From assembly GCF_024505045.1 (NCBI RefSeq), contig NZ_JANIBM010000020.1, positions 1 to 64,000 on the forward strand: DNA of 64,000 bases. The letters run 5' to 3'. Below the pieces are notes generated by a model. The model saw only the letters and a list, made by a program, of their open reading frames with translations. It made no database searches and was not told where the DNA came from. Position 1 is the stretch's first letter, and every line of letters begins with the position of its first letter. Below, in pieces: positions 28,372 to 36,983 of this stretch. The DNA is from Methylomonas aurea (GTDB taxonomy: Bacteria > Pseudomonadota > Gammaproteobacteria > Methylococcales > Methylomonadaceae). Both the position numbers and the translations under genes were made by a program.

Positions 28372-29340
28372 TCATCGATAAACCGCCAACAACTTTTCCG
28401 CTTCTTGCCTGACCAATTCCCGCAAAAATTCCGGCGCTACTACCTCCACCTCGGCGCCGTATTTCAAAACGTCCATCAGTAGTTCTTCGTGGCGGTTGAA
28501 GGGGATGCGCAGTTGATAGCGGCCGTCGGTTAGCCACTCGCATTGTTGTTGGCTGTGCCAGGTTTCGTCGGATACCCAGCGACCGGCCTTGGCGGAGAAG
28601 TTGAGAACGGCGGTGTGTTCAGGCGTGCCGGCGAAGATGCCGTAGGACGAGCCGAAATGTTGTTGCAGCGTGGCCGGGTCCAGCAGATGCGCCGGTTCGC
28701 CGCTGGCGGTTGCCGATCTGATCCGGTCCAGCGCAAAGGTGCGCGGTTCCTCGCGGTGGTGGCAAAAAGCATCCAAATACCAGTTGTCTTTGTACAAGAT
28801 CAGGTTTTGCGGCGATACCGGCCGTTCGCTGGTCTGGTTGTCGCTGCGGGCGTGATAATGAATCAACAGCCGTTGTTGTGCGAACAGGGCTTGGACCAAG
28901 GTCAGGAACAAGTCGTCGTTGCGGCTGCGGTAGGCCTGGCTGAGGATTTTGATGCGGCCAAGTTGCGGGGTTTTGATGCCCGGCGAGCGGTCCAGCAGTT
29001 TCTCCAGGTGACTGCGGAGTTGGCCAATTTCGTTGCGCAACAGGCCCGGCGCCAGATTGCCTAACAGATGCTGGCAGGCGACCAGGGCTTGCAGTTCCTC
29101 CGCGCTGAGCCAGATGCCGGGCAATTCGAATGGGTGGCGCGGGTCGTCGCGGTCGTAGTAATAGCCGACGCCGGGTTCGCAGAACAGCGGTGCGTTCAAG
29201 CGGTAGCGCAGTTCGTTTACCAGGCGTTGGCGGGTGGCTTTCGAGCAAGCCAGTAGTCTTTCTATTTCCGGCCCCGAAATCGGCGTGCGCCGGTTTTTCA
29301 GTAGGTTGTGGAGTTTGATGAGTTTATCGAGGTGTTGCAT
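28372..29340 (-). CDS. WYL-domain transcriptional regulator
   Basis: 322 residues. An N-terminal winged-helix HTH of the DeoR-like type (about 1-60, RTPISGPEIERLLACSKATRQRL) is followed by a WYL domain (about 135-230: LIHYHARSDNQTSERPVSPQ, LILYKDNWYLDAF, RTFALDRI) and a C-terminal WCX extension. WYL regulators commonly sit beside CRISPR-cas and other defence loci and respond to nucleic-acid ligands. It is co-directional with the cas genes and 108 bp upstream of csb1, so it probably controls this locus. The sign of control cannot be read from sequence. Confidence 0.9.
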   Translation of the reverse strand: MQHLDKLIKLHNLLKNRRTPISGPEIERLLACSKATRQRLVNELRYRLNAPLFCEPGVGYYYDRDDPRHPFELPGIWLSAEELQALVACQHLLGNLAPGLLRNEIGQLRSHLEKLLDRSPGIKTPQLGRIKILSQAYRSRNDDLFLTLVQALFAQQRLLIHYHARSDNQTSERPVSPQNLILYKDNWYLDAFCHHREEPRTFALDRIRSATASGEPAHLLDPATLQQHFGSSYGIFAGTPEHTAVLNFSAKAGRWVSDETWHSQQQCEWLTDGRYQLRIPFNRHEELLMDVLKYGAEVEVVAPEFLRELVRQEAEKLLAVYR

Positions 29341-29585
29341 CTGAGCGTCTTCCCTGAGCGAGTGAAAGTTCTAGCGTCTTAACTGTCGGGGAAAATTAGC
29401 CGATTCCGGGCTGTTTTGCCAGTAGCTGTCGCTTCGGCCGGCGGGGGCGGTAGATTTTCGCCCGGTCCGGTCCGTCGGCGCCGTTGCGCGGCGGGAGGGA
29501 TGCAATTTAATTTACCTGCCGCGCGGCAATATCTTACAATTCGCCGGCCCTTGGCTCTGACAATAACTATTTTTAGGAGGATGGT
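29341..29585. other. divergent intergenic region between WYL regulator and peroxidase gene
   Basis: 245 bp without a gene. Promoters for the leftward WYL/cas series and the rightward peroxidase are expected here, but no convincing -35/-10 pair was found. It marks the right boundary of the CRISPR-cas locus. Confidence 0.4.
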
Positions 29586-30587
29586 ATGTTCAAATTTCGC
29601 CTGCTGGTTTCCGCGATTGCGCTGACCGGTTCTATGTCCGTAATGGCGGCCGAGCCGCTGCCGAGCGTGGCCCCGGCTCCTGCCGACAACCCGACCACGC
29701 TGGAAAAAGTCACGTTGGGAAAAATGCTGTACCACGATCCGCGGTTGTCTTCCACCGGCACCGTATCCTGTGCCTCTTGCCATAACACCATGCTGGGCGG
29801 CGAAGACAACCGCTCGGTGGCAATGGGTGTCAACGGCCAGACCGGTGGCCGTAGCGCGCCGACCGTCTGGAACGCGGCCTTCAATAAAGTTCAGTTCTGG
29901 GACGGCCGCGCCGAGAGTCTGGAGGCCCAAGCTGCCGGCCCGGTGACCAATCCGATCGAGATGGGCATGAAGAGCTGGGACGACGTGGTCGCCCGTCTGA
30001 AAACCATCGAAGGTTACCAAGACGCGTTCGAAAAAGCTTTCGGTAAAGATTCGATTTCCAAGGAAAACGCCACTAAAGCCATCGCAGCCTACGAAAGAAC
30101 CCTGATCACGCCGAACAGCCCGTACGACAAATACGTCGGCGGCGATAAAGACGCGATGACCAAGCAGCAGATCCGCGGCATGGAAAAAGCTGTCGAGATC
30201 GGTTGCACCAGTTGCCATAGTGGCCCGGCGTTCAACGGTCCAGGTATGTTCCAGAAATTCCCGGTCAATTCCAACGGCTATTTCGAGGCGCAATACCATT
30301 TCCTGAAAGACAAAGGCTTGGCGGAAGTGACCAAGAAAGACAGCGACGCCCACATGTGGAAAGTGCCGACCTTGCGCAACGTGGCTCTGACCGCGCCTTA
30401 CTTCCACAACGGTTCTGTGAAAACTCTGGATAGGGCGGTCTGGCTGATGGCCAAATTGCAGTTGAACAAAGAGTTGTCCGACGGCGACGTCGCCGACATC
30501 GTCGCGTTCCTGAACGCGTTGACCGGCGAATTCCCGACCCAAACCATGCCGCAATTGCCGGGCACTCCGGGTTCCACCTTCAACTAA
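29586..30587 (+). CDS. diheme cytochrome-c peroxidase (CcpA/MauG family)
   Basis: 333 residues with a signal peptide ending VMAAE. Two c-type haem sites are present: CASCH at 62-66 and CTSCH at 207-211. The blocks GQTGGRSAPTVWNAAFN, FWDGRAESLEAQA, and TLRNVALTAPYFHNG match bacterial diheme peroxidases. It would act in the periplasm, reducing H2O2 with electrons from cytochrome c or a similar donor. MauG-type proteins share this fold, but no amine dehydrogenase genes are near. A strong AGGAGG lies 7 bp before the ATG, and a clear terminator follows the stop, so this is a single-gene unit. Confidence 0.92.
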   Translation: MFKFRLLVSAIALTGSMSVMAAEPLPSVAPAPADNPTTLEKVTLGKMLYHDPRLSSTGTVSCASCHNTMLGGEDNRSVAMGVNGQTGGRSAPTVWNAAFNKVQFWDGRAESLEAQAAGPVTNPIEMGMKSWDDVVARLKTIEGYQDAFEKAFGKDSISKENATKAIAAYERTLITPNSPYDKYVGGDKDAMTKQQIRGMEKAVEIGCTSCHSGPAFNGPGMFQKFPVNSNGYFEAQYHFLKDKGLAEVTKKDSDAHMWKVPTLRNVALTAPYFHNGSVKTLDRAVWLMAKLQLNKELSDGDVADIVAFLNALTGEFPTQTMPQLPGTPGSTFN

Positions 30588-30613
30588 GCGCCGGGCTTTT
30601 GCCGGTGCTGCAT

Positions 30614-30637
30614 AAAGGGGCCTTTCGGCCCCTTTTT
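30614..30637 (+). terminator. rho-independent terminator after the peroxidase gene
   Basis: A 9-bp perfect stem, AAAGGGGCC / GGCCCCTTT, with a 4-nt loop (TTTC), runs directly into a T tract, 27 bp after the stop codon. Confidence 0.93.
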
Positions 30638-30806
30638 CTTGGCCGGGGTTTTGACCGTACCGAATTTACCCTTGGTTTCGGTTAAGCGATAAAAAGCCTT
30701 TTCTGCATATGGTATTGGCCGCTTTCTTGGGCCATACTTTAGGAAACTTCTAAAAATTGCACTGCGATAAATTCGGTGCGAACGGTACCCCTTATAAATC
30801 AGAGCA

Positions 30807-30847
30807 GTATCCGTTCCTGCCGAGCGTGGCGAAGCATGAACGGATAC
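30807..30847. repeat. REP-like palindromic element
   Basis: GTATCCGTTC (30807-30816) and GAACGGATAC (30838-30847) form a perfect 10-bp inverted repeat around a 21-nt loop containing GCCGAGCGTGGCGAAGC. It lies in the 293-bp gene-free stretch 30638-30930, which otherwise shows nothing recognisable. No U-tract follows the stem. It resembles a dispersed intergenic palindrome rather than a terminator; no second copy is seen in this window. Confidence 0.5.
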
Positions 30848-30930
30848 TTTTTAAAGGTTTCCTTTAGCCAGCGGAAAATTTAGTTAAATTCGATAGTTAA
30901 AAAACTTACTAGCAATCCGAACTAACGACC

Positions 30931-31263
30931 ATGTCAATCAATAAGAAAATCCACCTGTCGGCGCGGGTGGGGGAATATGCGATCCCGCCCTTGAAAGATA
31001 TGCTGGTGCTGGGCAACCAATCGCCGATCGGCTGTATCGCCATGCGGCGCGCCATCGAGCTGTTGATCAAAACTCCTTTCGAACATATCGAGCTACAGGA
31101 CGACGTGATTTCCGATATTTTGGTGCGCCACCATATTTTGCGGCGGGTGTCGCGCGACGGTTTGATCGATTTCGTCATGGCCAATTTAAAGCCGATGATG
31201 GGGCCGGACGAAGTGTTGCACGCGGAACTGGACGTCAGCGTGTACTTGTCGGACGGCGACTGA
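30931..31263 (+). CDS. hypothetical protein upstream of a GGDEF-EAL gene
   Basis: 110 residues, soluble, no signal peptide. It contains GNQSPIGCIAMRRAIELLIKT and a hydrophobic VISDILVRHHILRRVSRDGLIDFVM stretch, quoted here only by its ends. No family is recognised. It ends 7 bp before the CBS-GAF-GGDEF-EAL gene on the same strand, so the two are probably cotranscribed and it may be a partner of that protein. The start is the only ATG at the head of the frame. Confidence 0.7.
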   Translation: MSINKKIHLSARVGEYAIPPLKDMLVLGNQSPIGCIAMRRAIELLIKTPFEHIELQDDVISDILVRHHILRRVSRDGLIDFVMANLKPMMGPDEVLHAELDVSVYLSDGD

Positions 31264-31270
31264 CCGGCCG

Positions 31271-33556
31271 ATGGAACGTTTGCTGGTTCGCGATTGCCTA
31301 TGCGACCCGGTCGTGCGGGTGCTGGAAGAGGAACGGCCGGACTATGCCTCGGCCAACCTGCCGCTGTATGCGGTATTCCGCGACTCGACCACGACCGGCG
31401 CGTTCTGCGGCTTGGTCGCGCCGCAAGACATCATCCAGCATCCGAATTGGATTTTTGCCGATCTTACCGAACATCGCGAGTGTCTTAGCGTCGGACCGAC
31501 CGCCGAAGTGCGCCGCGCCATGACACTGATGAACCAGCAAGGCTTGGAAGCGTTGGCGGTATTGGACGGGCCGAATTTTGTCGGCGCGGTCAGCCGGCAG
31601 AGCATCCTCGAGACCCTGCTCAAACGGGAACGCCTGCTGTTGCTGCAGTCGCGCCGGTTGAACCGGTCGCTGGAAACCGAACGCAACCGGATCCGCTCCT
31701 GGTCCGACAAACTCGCCCGCTTACACGAAGCTTCGCGCAGTTTATTGACGGTTCTGAAGCATACCTCGTTACAAAACGATTTGTTCGAGACCGGTATCGA
31801 TGCGTTGACCCGGCTGCTGGAGGCGCGCTACGGCGCGATCGGTATCCTCGACGAGGCCGGTAAGCTCAGCCATTTCGTCTATACCGGCATTAGCCCCGAA
31901 CTGGCGCAACGCATCGGCCAGTTTCCGCAAGGCAAGGGCCTGTTGGGCGTCGTGATTCAGGATAACGTGTCGTTGCGGCTGGCCGACTTGTCCACCCACC
32001 CCAGCAGCAGTGGTTTCCCCGCTCACCACCCGCCGATGAAATCGTTGCTGGCCGTGCCGATTTCGCACCAGGGCCACGTCTACGGCCGTATCTACCTGTG
32101 CGATAAAGAAAACGGCGAGCCGTTCAGCGCCAACGATGAAGAGCTGGCGCTGAGTTTTGCCTATTCGCTGTCTTTGATTCTGGACAACGCCCGCGAAATC
32201 GAAGAAGTCAAACAAGCTCGAAAAAGCCTGAATTACATGGCCCATTTCGATGCGTTGACCGGGTTGCCGAACCGGACCCTGTTGAAAGACCGCTTCGAAC
32301 AGGCTATATCCCATGCCCACCGCAGTAAGGAGAAAGTCGGCGTCCTATTTTTGGATCTGGACAATTTCAAGGTGGTTAACGATACCATCGGCCATACCTC
32401 GGGCGACGCTTTGCTAAGGGCGGTGGCGTCGCGGATCGGCCAGTGCCTGCGCGACGGCGATACTGCGGCGCGTCTGGGTGGCGACGAGTTTATCGTCATG
32501 CTGCCGGATTTGTCCGAGGTGCAGGACGCGGCCAAGGTCGCCGGCAAAATCCTGGAGTCGTTGCATAGCTCGTTCGATATCGACCGCCACGAGGTGTTCG
32601 TCAGTTTCAGTATCGGTATCAGCGTTTATCCGGACGATTCCAAGGATATGGAAGGTCTGCTCGCCAACGCCGACAGCGCGATGTATTACGCCAAAAAGCT
32701 GGGTAAAAACAATTACCAGTTCTTCACGCCGGAAATGAACCGCACCGCGCAGAATTACATGAAGCTGGAAAAGCATTTGCGGCGGGCCATGGAGCAGGGC
32801 GAAATCGAGCTTTACTATCAACCGCAGATCGATTTGGCTACCGGCAAAGTCATTTGCATGGAGGCGTTGATCCGCTGGTTCAGCGCCGAATTGGGAGCGG
32901 TGCCGCCGGGCGATTTCATTCCGTTTGCCGAGGAATCCGGCTTGATTCTCCCGATCGGCGCCTGGGTGTTGAAAACGGCCTGCGCCCAGGCCAAGCTTTG
33001 GGAAACGGCAGGGCTGGCGATCCGCGTTGCGGTGAATCTGTCCAGCCGCCAATTCCATCAGGTGCAAACCGCGCAACACGCGCGGCATCCGTTGCTCGAC
33101 GCGGTGCTGGACGCGCTGGACGCCAGCGGCTTGCCGCCGGCTTTGCTGGAATTGGAAATCACCGAAGGCATCTTGATGCGTCAGCTCGATTCGACCATGG
33201 AAATCCTGAATATCCTGAAAGACATCGGCGTCAGGATTTCGATCGACGATTTCGGCACCGGTTATTCGTCGCTGAGCTACCTGAAGCGGTTTCCGATCGA
33301 CGTGCTGAAAATCGACAAATCCTTTGTCAACGACATAACCAAAGACCCGAACGACAAGGCGATCGTATCGGCGATTACCGTGATGGCGCAGCAACTCAAG
33401 CTGGAAGTGGTGGCGGAGGGCGTGGAAAGTACCGCCCAAATGACCTATTTGCGCGAGTTGCGCTGCAATTACGTGCAGGGCTATTTTTTCAGCAAGCCGC
33501 TGGCGACCGGCCAGGTCTTGCCGTTCTTACGCCAGAGCGCCGCGGCAACGGATTGA
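31271..33556 (+). CDS. CBS-GAF-GGDEF-EAL c-di-GMP signalling protein
   Basis: 761 residues. An N-terminal CBS-like pair (about 1-125, with the LEALAVLDGPNFVGAVSR block) is followed by a coiled-coil linker, a GAF domain (about 160-320), GGDEF (about 330-490) and EAL (about 505-750). GGDEF is intact at 403-407 and the EAL triad at 531-533 is intact with VNLSSRQF, LEITEG, DDFGTGYSS, KIDKSFV and QGYFFSKP. Both synthesis and breakdown of c-di-GMP are therefore possible, with CBS (nucleotide) and GAF (small molecule) inputs. No membrane segment is seen, so it is cytosolic. It follows the 110-residue unknown protein by 7 bp. Confidence 0.92.
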   Translation: MERLLVRDCLCDPVVRVLEEERPDYASANLPLYAVFRDSTTTGAFCGLVAPQDIIQHPNWIFADLTEHRECLSVGPTAEVRRAMTLMNQQGLEALAVLDGPNFVGAVSRQSILETLLKRERLLLLQSRRLNRSLETERNRIRSWSDKLARLHEASRSLLTVLKHTSLQNDLFETGIDALTRLLEARYGAIGILDEAGKLSHFVYTGISPELAQRIGQFPQGKGLLGVVIQDNVSLRLADLSTHPSSSGFPAHHPPMKSLLAVPISHQGHVYGRIYLCDKENGEPFSANDEELALSFAYSLSLILDNAREIEEVKQARKSLNYMAHFDALTGLPNRTLLKDRFEQAISHAHRSKEKVGVLFLDLDNFKVVNDTIGHTSGDALLRAVASRIGQCLRDGDTAARLGGDEFIVMLPDLSEVQDAAKVAGKILESLHSSFDIDRHEVFVSFSIGISVYPDDSKDMEGLLANADSAMYYAKKLGKNNYQFFTPEMNRTAQNYMKLEKHLRRAMEQGEIELYYQPQIDLATGKVICMEALIRWFSAELGAVPPGDFIPFAEESGLILPIGAWVLKTACAQAKLWETAGLAIRVAVNLSSRQFHQVQTAQHARHPLLDAVLDALDASGLPPALLELEITEGILMRQLDSTMEILNILKDIGVRISIDDFGTGYSSLSYLKRFPIDVLKIDKSFVNDITKDPNDKAIVSAITVMAQQLKLEVVAEGVESTAQMTYLRELRCNYVQGYFFSKPLATGQVLPFLRQSAAATD

Positions 33557-33570
33557 ACCCGGCGTTGGCC

Positions 33571-33897
33571 TCAGGCTTCGAAACCGGTTTCGAAACAGTT
33601 GCGGCCGGATTCGTCGCCGTAAATCAACGATAAACCCTGCGGATCGGGAGCGGACGTCCGCACGGCGGAATAGGCCACCAGCAGCGGCGCGATATGCCTG
33701 GACGATTTCGGGCTGGTATAGACCCAATAGCAGGAGCCGTCGTCGGCCCAATGGCCGAACATCGCCATGCCGTCGGGGCCGTTGCGCGCCACGTAGGCGG
33801 CGCGAAAGGCGCCCATCAACACGGCGATTTCGCCGGACTGGTAATCCTGGCTGGACAATTTGATGCGGTGCCAACTGTGGATGGTTGCCGATGCCAC
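33571..33897 (-). CDS. hypothetical protein, 108 aa
   Basis: A GTG start with GGGAG seven bases upstream gives a 108-residue soluble protein containing WHRIKLSSQDYQSGEIAVLM and YWVYTSPKSS. No family is recognised. The composition is protein-like and the frame fits neatly between the convergent GGDEF-EAL gene (14 bp away) and the upstream end of the gspE-like unit. An overlapping plus-strand frame is rejected as a shadow. Confidence 0.65.
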   Translation of the reverse strand: MASATIHSWHRIKLSSQDYQSGEIAVLMGAFRAAYVARNGPDGMAMFGHWADDGSCYWVYTSPKSSRHIAPLLVAYSAVRTSAPDPQGLSLIYGDESGRNCFETGFEA

Positions 33898-33979
33898 GGT
33901 AGTCTCCCGGTTCGATTAAAGACTGAGCGGTTGTGTACAGGTTGGGCGACGCAAGCTCGATAGGCAATCGCTGCCCCGG

Positions 33980-35692
33980 TCAGGTTTCGGTGGTGACCCG
34001 CAGCACCTCTTCCAGCGTGGTAATGCCTTGCAAGGCCTTGCCGACGCCGTCCTCGTACATGGTCTGCATGCCTTCCTCGATTGCGGTTTGCTGGATGACG
34101 AAGGCTTCTTCGTGTTTCATGATTTGTTTGCGGATCGTGTCGGTCATCGTCAAAAATTCGATGATCGCCAGCCGGCCTTTATAACCGATGCCGTTACAGG
34201 CCGGGCATCCCACCGGTTTGTAAAAACGGATGTCGCCGCTCGGTTGCCAGCGCCGCAACTGCATTTCCTCGATCACGGCATCGGCCGCGGGATGGGCCTG
34301 CTTGCAGTGCGGGCACAGCCTTCTGACCAGGCGTTGGGCCAGGATGCCGTTGATGGTCGAGCTGAGCAGATATTCTTCCAGGCCCATATCCTGCAGCCGG
34401 GTGACGCCGGCCGCCGCGTCGTTGGTGTGCAGCGTGGACAATACCAAGTGGCCGGTCAGCGCCGATTGTACGGCGATCTTCGCGGTTTCCAGATCGCGCA
34501 TCTCGCCGATCATGATCACATCCGGGTCCTGGCGGACGATGGACCGTAAGGCCGAGGCGAAGGTCAGGCCGATCTGCGGCTTGGCTTGAATCTGGTTGAT
34601 GCCTTCCAGTTGGTATTCGACCGGGTCCTCGACCGTGATGATCTTGCGTTCCGGCGTGTTCAGGGTTTTCAGCGCGGCGTACAACGAGGTGGATTTACCG
34701 CTACCGGTCGGGCCGGTAATCAATAAAATGCCGTGCGGTTGCGCCAGCACCTCCATGAAGCGCTCGGCCTGCCGGCCGACAAAACCCAGGGTTTCGAAGT
34801 CCAGCACTGCGTTTTCCTTGTCCAGCAAACGGATCACCACGCTTTCGCCGTGCAAGGTCGGAATCGTCGACACCCGCAGATCCAGTTCCTTGCCGATCAT
34901 CTGCAGCTTGATCCGGCCGTCCTGCGGCAGCCGGCGTTCGGCGATATTCAGCTTGGCCATGATTTTGATCCGCGACAGCACCGCGGCGGTGGATGCGACC
35001 GGCGGCGAATCGATGTCCTGTAACACGCCGTCGATGCGCAGCCGCACTTTCAGGCTTTGCTCGAACGGCTCGATATGCACGTCGGAGGCCCGGCTTTCCA
35101 CGGCTCTTTGCAGGATGTAGTTAACCATCTTGATGATCGGCGCTTCGGAGGCTAGGTCTTTCAGATGTTCCAAATCCTCGCTGCCCTCCTGTTCCACGTC
35201 CAGATTGTCGCGCAGTTTATCCATTTGCGATTTGCCTTCGCCGTATTGCAATTCCAACGCGGCGTCGATTTCGGCGAGTTGGCCGATCTGCAGCCTGACG
35301 GTTTTGCCGGTAGCCAATTCCAGGGCTTGGGCGACGTAACTGTCGGCCGGGTCCATTACCGCGATTTCGATTTGGTTGTCGTCGGCGGCCAGCCCCACTG
35401 CGTGGTGCTGCTTTAAAAAACGTTGGGAAATGCTGTCAGGCAACGGCGATTGCGGCGGATAGCGTTCTGCGCTGACGCGGGCAATCCCCGTGGCTGCGGC
35501 GAAACTGTTGGCGATATCGTTGTCGGAACACAAGCCGAGTTTGACCAACAATTGCGGCAGCGAGTCGTCCGGCGTCGATTTTTGCATGCGCCTGACTTTG
35601 CCCAAGTCGCTGTCCGACAGTTTGCCGTTGCTTTTCAGTAGGTTGATAAACGTTGCATATTTTGCGGAGTGTTCCGCCAAGTCCATGTCCAT
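33980..35692 (-). CDS. GspE/PilB-type secretion or pilus assembly ATPase
   Basis: 570 residues. An N-terminal MshEN-like domain (about 25-150) is followed by the AAA-type ATPase: Walker A GPTGSGKST, Asp box (ITVEDPVEYQ), Walker B (VIMIGEMRD), His box (TGHLVLSTLHTND) and a zinc site formed by CPHC and CPAC. These are the full signatures of the type II secretion GspE / type IV pilus PilB family. It powers assembly at the inner membrane. No other gsp or pil gene is near, so the machine it serves is unknown; the N-terminal region and zinc motif do not separate GspE from PilB with confidence. Confidence 0.92.
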   Translation of the reverse strand: MDMDLAEHSAKYATFINLLKSNGKLSDSDLGKVRRMQKSTPDDSLPQLLVKLGLCSDNDIANSFAAATGIARVSAERYPPQSPLPDSISQRFLKQHHAVGLAADDNQIEIAVMDPADSYVAQALELATGKTVRLQIGQLAEIDAALELQYGEGKSQMDKLRDNLDVEQEGSEDLEHLKDLASEAPIIKMVNYILQRAVESRASDVHIEPFEQSLKVRLRIDGVLQDIDSPPVASTAAVLSRIKIMAKLNIAERRLPQDGRIKLQMIGKELDLRVSTIPTLHGESVVIRLLDKENAVLDFETLGFVGRQAERFMEVLAQPHGILLITGPTGSGKSTSLYAALKTLNTPERKIITVEDPVEYQLEGINQIQAKPQIGLTFASALRSIVRQDPDVIMIGEMRDLETAKIAVQSALTGHLVLSTLHTNDAAAGVTRLQDMGLEEYLLSSTINGILAQRLVRRLCPHCKQAHPAADAVIEEMQLRRWQPSGDIRFYKPVGCPACNGIGYKGRLAIIEFLTMTDTIRKQIMKHEEAFVIQQTAIEEGMQTMYEDGVGKALQGITTLEEVLRVTTET

Positions 35693-35814
35693 CGGATTTG
35701 CCGTAAAAGGTTGCTGAATTGGTCAAGCATTGTAGCCATTTTCGCAGTATTCTGAAGGCTATTCAAACCCGCAGCCGGCCGCTTACGACCCGGTAAAACC
35801 ACGGAGTTAAAACC

Positions 35815-36015
35815 ATGAATGGAGTCCGCAGTTTAAGCCTGGCGCTATGCGTGTTGGCCGGTGCCGGTTGCAGTGCCGACTGGGCGCAGCGCTTTGCCTT
35901 CCACGCCGTCGAAAACGCCGGCCAGTTGCAATGCCAAAAAGCCATGGCCAACGACTGCGAGCGCCGGCCCGGCTACGACCAGTACCAAAAGGAGCGGCGC
36001 GAGTTGGAACGTTAG
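35815..36015 (+). CDS. small putative lipoprotein
   Basis: 66 residues. A short hydrophobic signal sequence ends in the lipobox-like LAGAGC, giving a 47-residue mature protein with two more Cys residues and a charged C-terminus (QKERRELER). GGAG lies about 8 bp before the ATG. It converges with the DUF523 gene 12 bp away and is divergent from the gspE-like gene. Function unknown; a short lipoprotein is well supported by the signal. Confidence 0.65.
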   Translation: MNGVRSLSLALCVLAGAGCSADWAQRFAFHAVENAGQLQCQKAMANDCERRPGYDQYQKERRELER

Positions 36016-36027
36016 CGGCGGTGCCGA

Positions 36028-36969
36028 TCAAATCTCGTTCAACAAGGCCAATTCCGCCGGATGCGGTTGCATGTAGAACGAGTTGTCGATGAAACTGTCC
36101 GGCTGGCGGCGGAAATGGTGGCGCAGCAGCGTCAACGGTACGATCAGCGGTACCTGGCCGCTGCGGTAGTTTTCGATGGTTTCGGACAATTCCTGTTTGT
36201 CGTCGCTGTCCAGTGCCCGTTTCAAATAACCTTGAATGTGTTGCAGCACGTTGACGTGGTTACCGCGGCTGGCGACGATTTTCAGACAGGCCATCAATTC
36301 GGTTATGTATTCGGCTGCAATCGCCTCGACCCGGGTGTCGGTGGCGCCGGCAACGATCCGGCCGAGGTTGCGGGCCCGGTTTTGGTCGTGGCTCATCGCG
36401 ATCAGTTTGTGTCGGCTATGAAACGTAATCAAGCCGTGGGCGCTGAGGCCGTCCTCGCAGAGCTGTCGCCAGCGGCGATAGACAAAAACCCGTTGAATGA
36501 AGTTTTCCCGCAAACCCGGATCGCCGAGTCGGCCCTCTTCTTCCACCGGTAGGTTAGGGAAGGCGGATTGCAGATAGCCGGCAAATATACCGGTGCCGTT
36601 CCGGACCGGCACCTCGTGTTTATAGACCTTGACCCGGGTCATGCCGCAACTGGGCGAGTCTTTTTTCAGGATGTAGCCGCACAGGCCGTCCAGCCAGCCG
36701 GCTTGGCGGGCTGCGGCGTCGCGCAAGCGCTCGGTGACGTCGAAGCTGTGGTCCTTGACGCCGACGCAGCGTATGCCTTCGGCCGTTTCCCGCAGTTGCA
36801 CGCAGGGACGGGGAATGCCGAGGCCGGCTTCCACCTCCGGGCAAAACGGCTTGAACTCGAAATAGCGGCCCAGCGTACGTTCGATGTAGCTGTGGTATTT
36901 GTGTGCGCCGTCGTAACGGACTTCGTGGCCCAACAGGCAACTGCTGATACCGACCGGAATATTGTGCAT
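36028..36969 (-). CDS. DUF523-DUF1722 (YbgA-like) protein
   Basis: 313 residues. The N-terminal DUF523 domain (about 1-150) has ISSCLLGHEVRYDG, FKPFCPEVEAGLGIPRP and the KKDSPSCGM motif, with conserved Cys residues that could bind a metal or Fe-S. The C-terminal DUF1722 domain (about 190-310) resembles YbgA, with YLKRALDS and the QVPLIVPLTLLRHH block. The family is widely found beside photolyase genes and other light-induced functions, as here. The ATG at 36969 is chosen because MHNIPVGIS is the family start and AAGGA lies upstream; the frame extends further without similarity. Confidence 0.88.
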   Translation of the reverse strand: MHNIPVGISSCLLGHEVRYDGAHKYHSYIERTLGRYFEFKPFCPEVEAGLGIPRPCVQLRETAEGIRCVGVKDHSFDVTERLRDAAARQAGWLDGLCGYILKKDSPSCGMTRVKVYKHEVPVRNGTGIFAGYLQSAFPNLPVEEEGRLGDPGLRENFIQRVFVYRRWRQLCEDGLSAHGLITFHSRHKLIAMSHDQNRARNLGRIVAGATDTRVEAIAAEYITELMACLKIVASRGNHVNVLQHIQGYLKRALDSDDKQELSETIENYRSGQVPLIVPLTLLRHHFRRQPDSFIDNSFYMQPHPAELALLNEI

Positions 36970-36983
36970 GGGAGTCCTTGGAG

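Noticed and set aside
29379-30554. 391-aa minus-strand frame opposite the diheme peroxidase
   Set aside because: Antisense shadow, rich in Arg, Val and His; the plus frame has a signal peptide, two haem motifs and a terminator.
33934-33939. Single TGTACA copies elsewhere (also 39182 and about 47323)
   Set aside because: Isolated half-sites with no partner at 12-13 bp; expected by chance in 64 kb.
33694-33963. 89-aa plus-strand frame opposite the 108-aa hypothetical protein
   Set aside because: The minus-strand frame has a GTG with GGGAG at the right distance and more natural composition.
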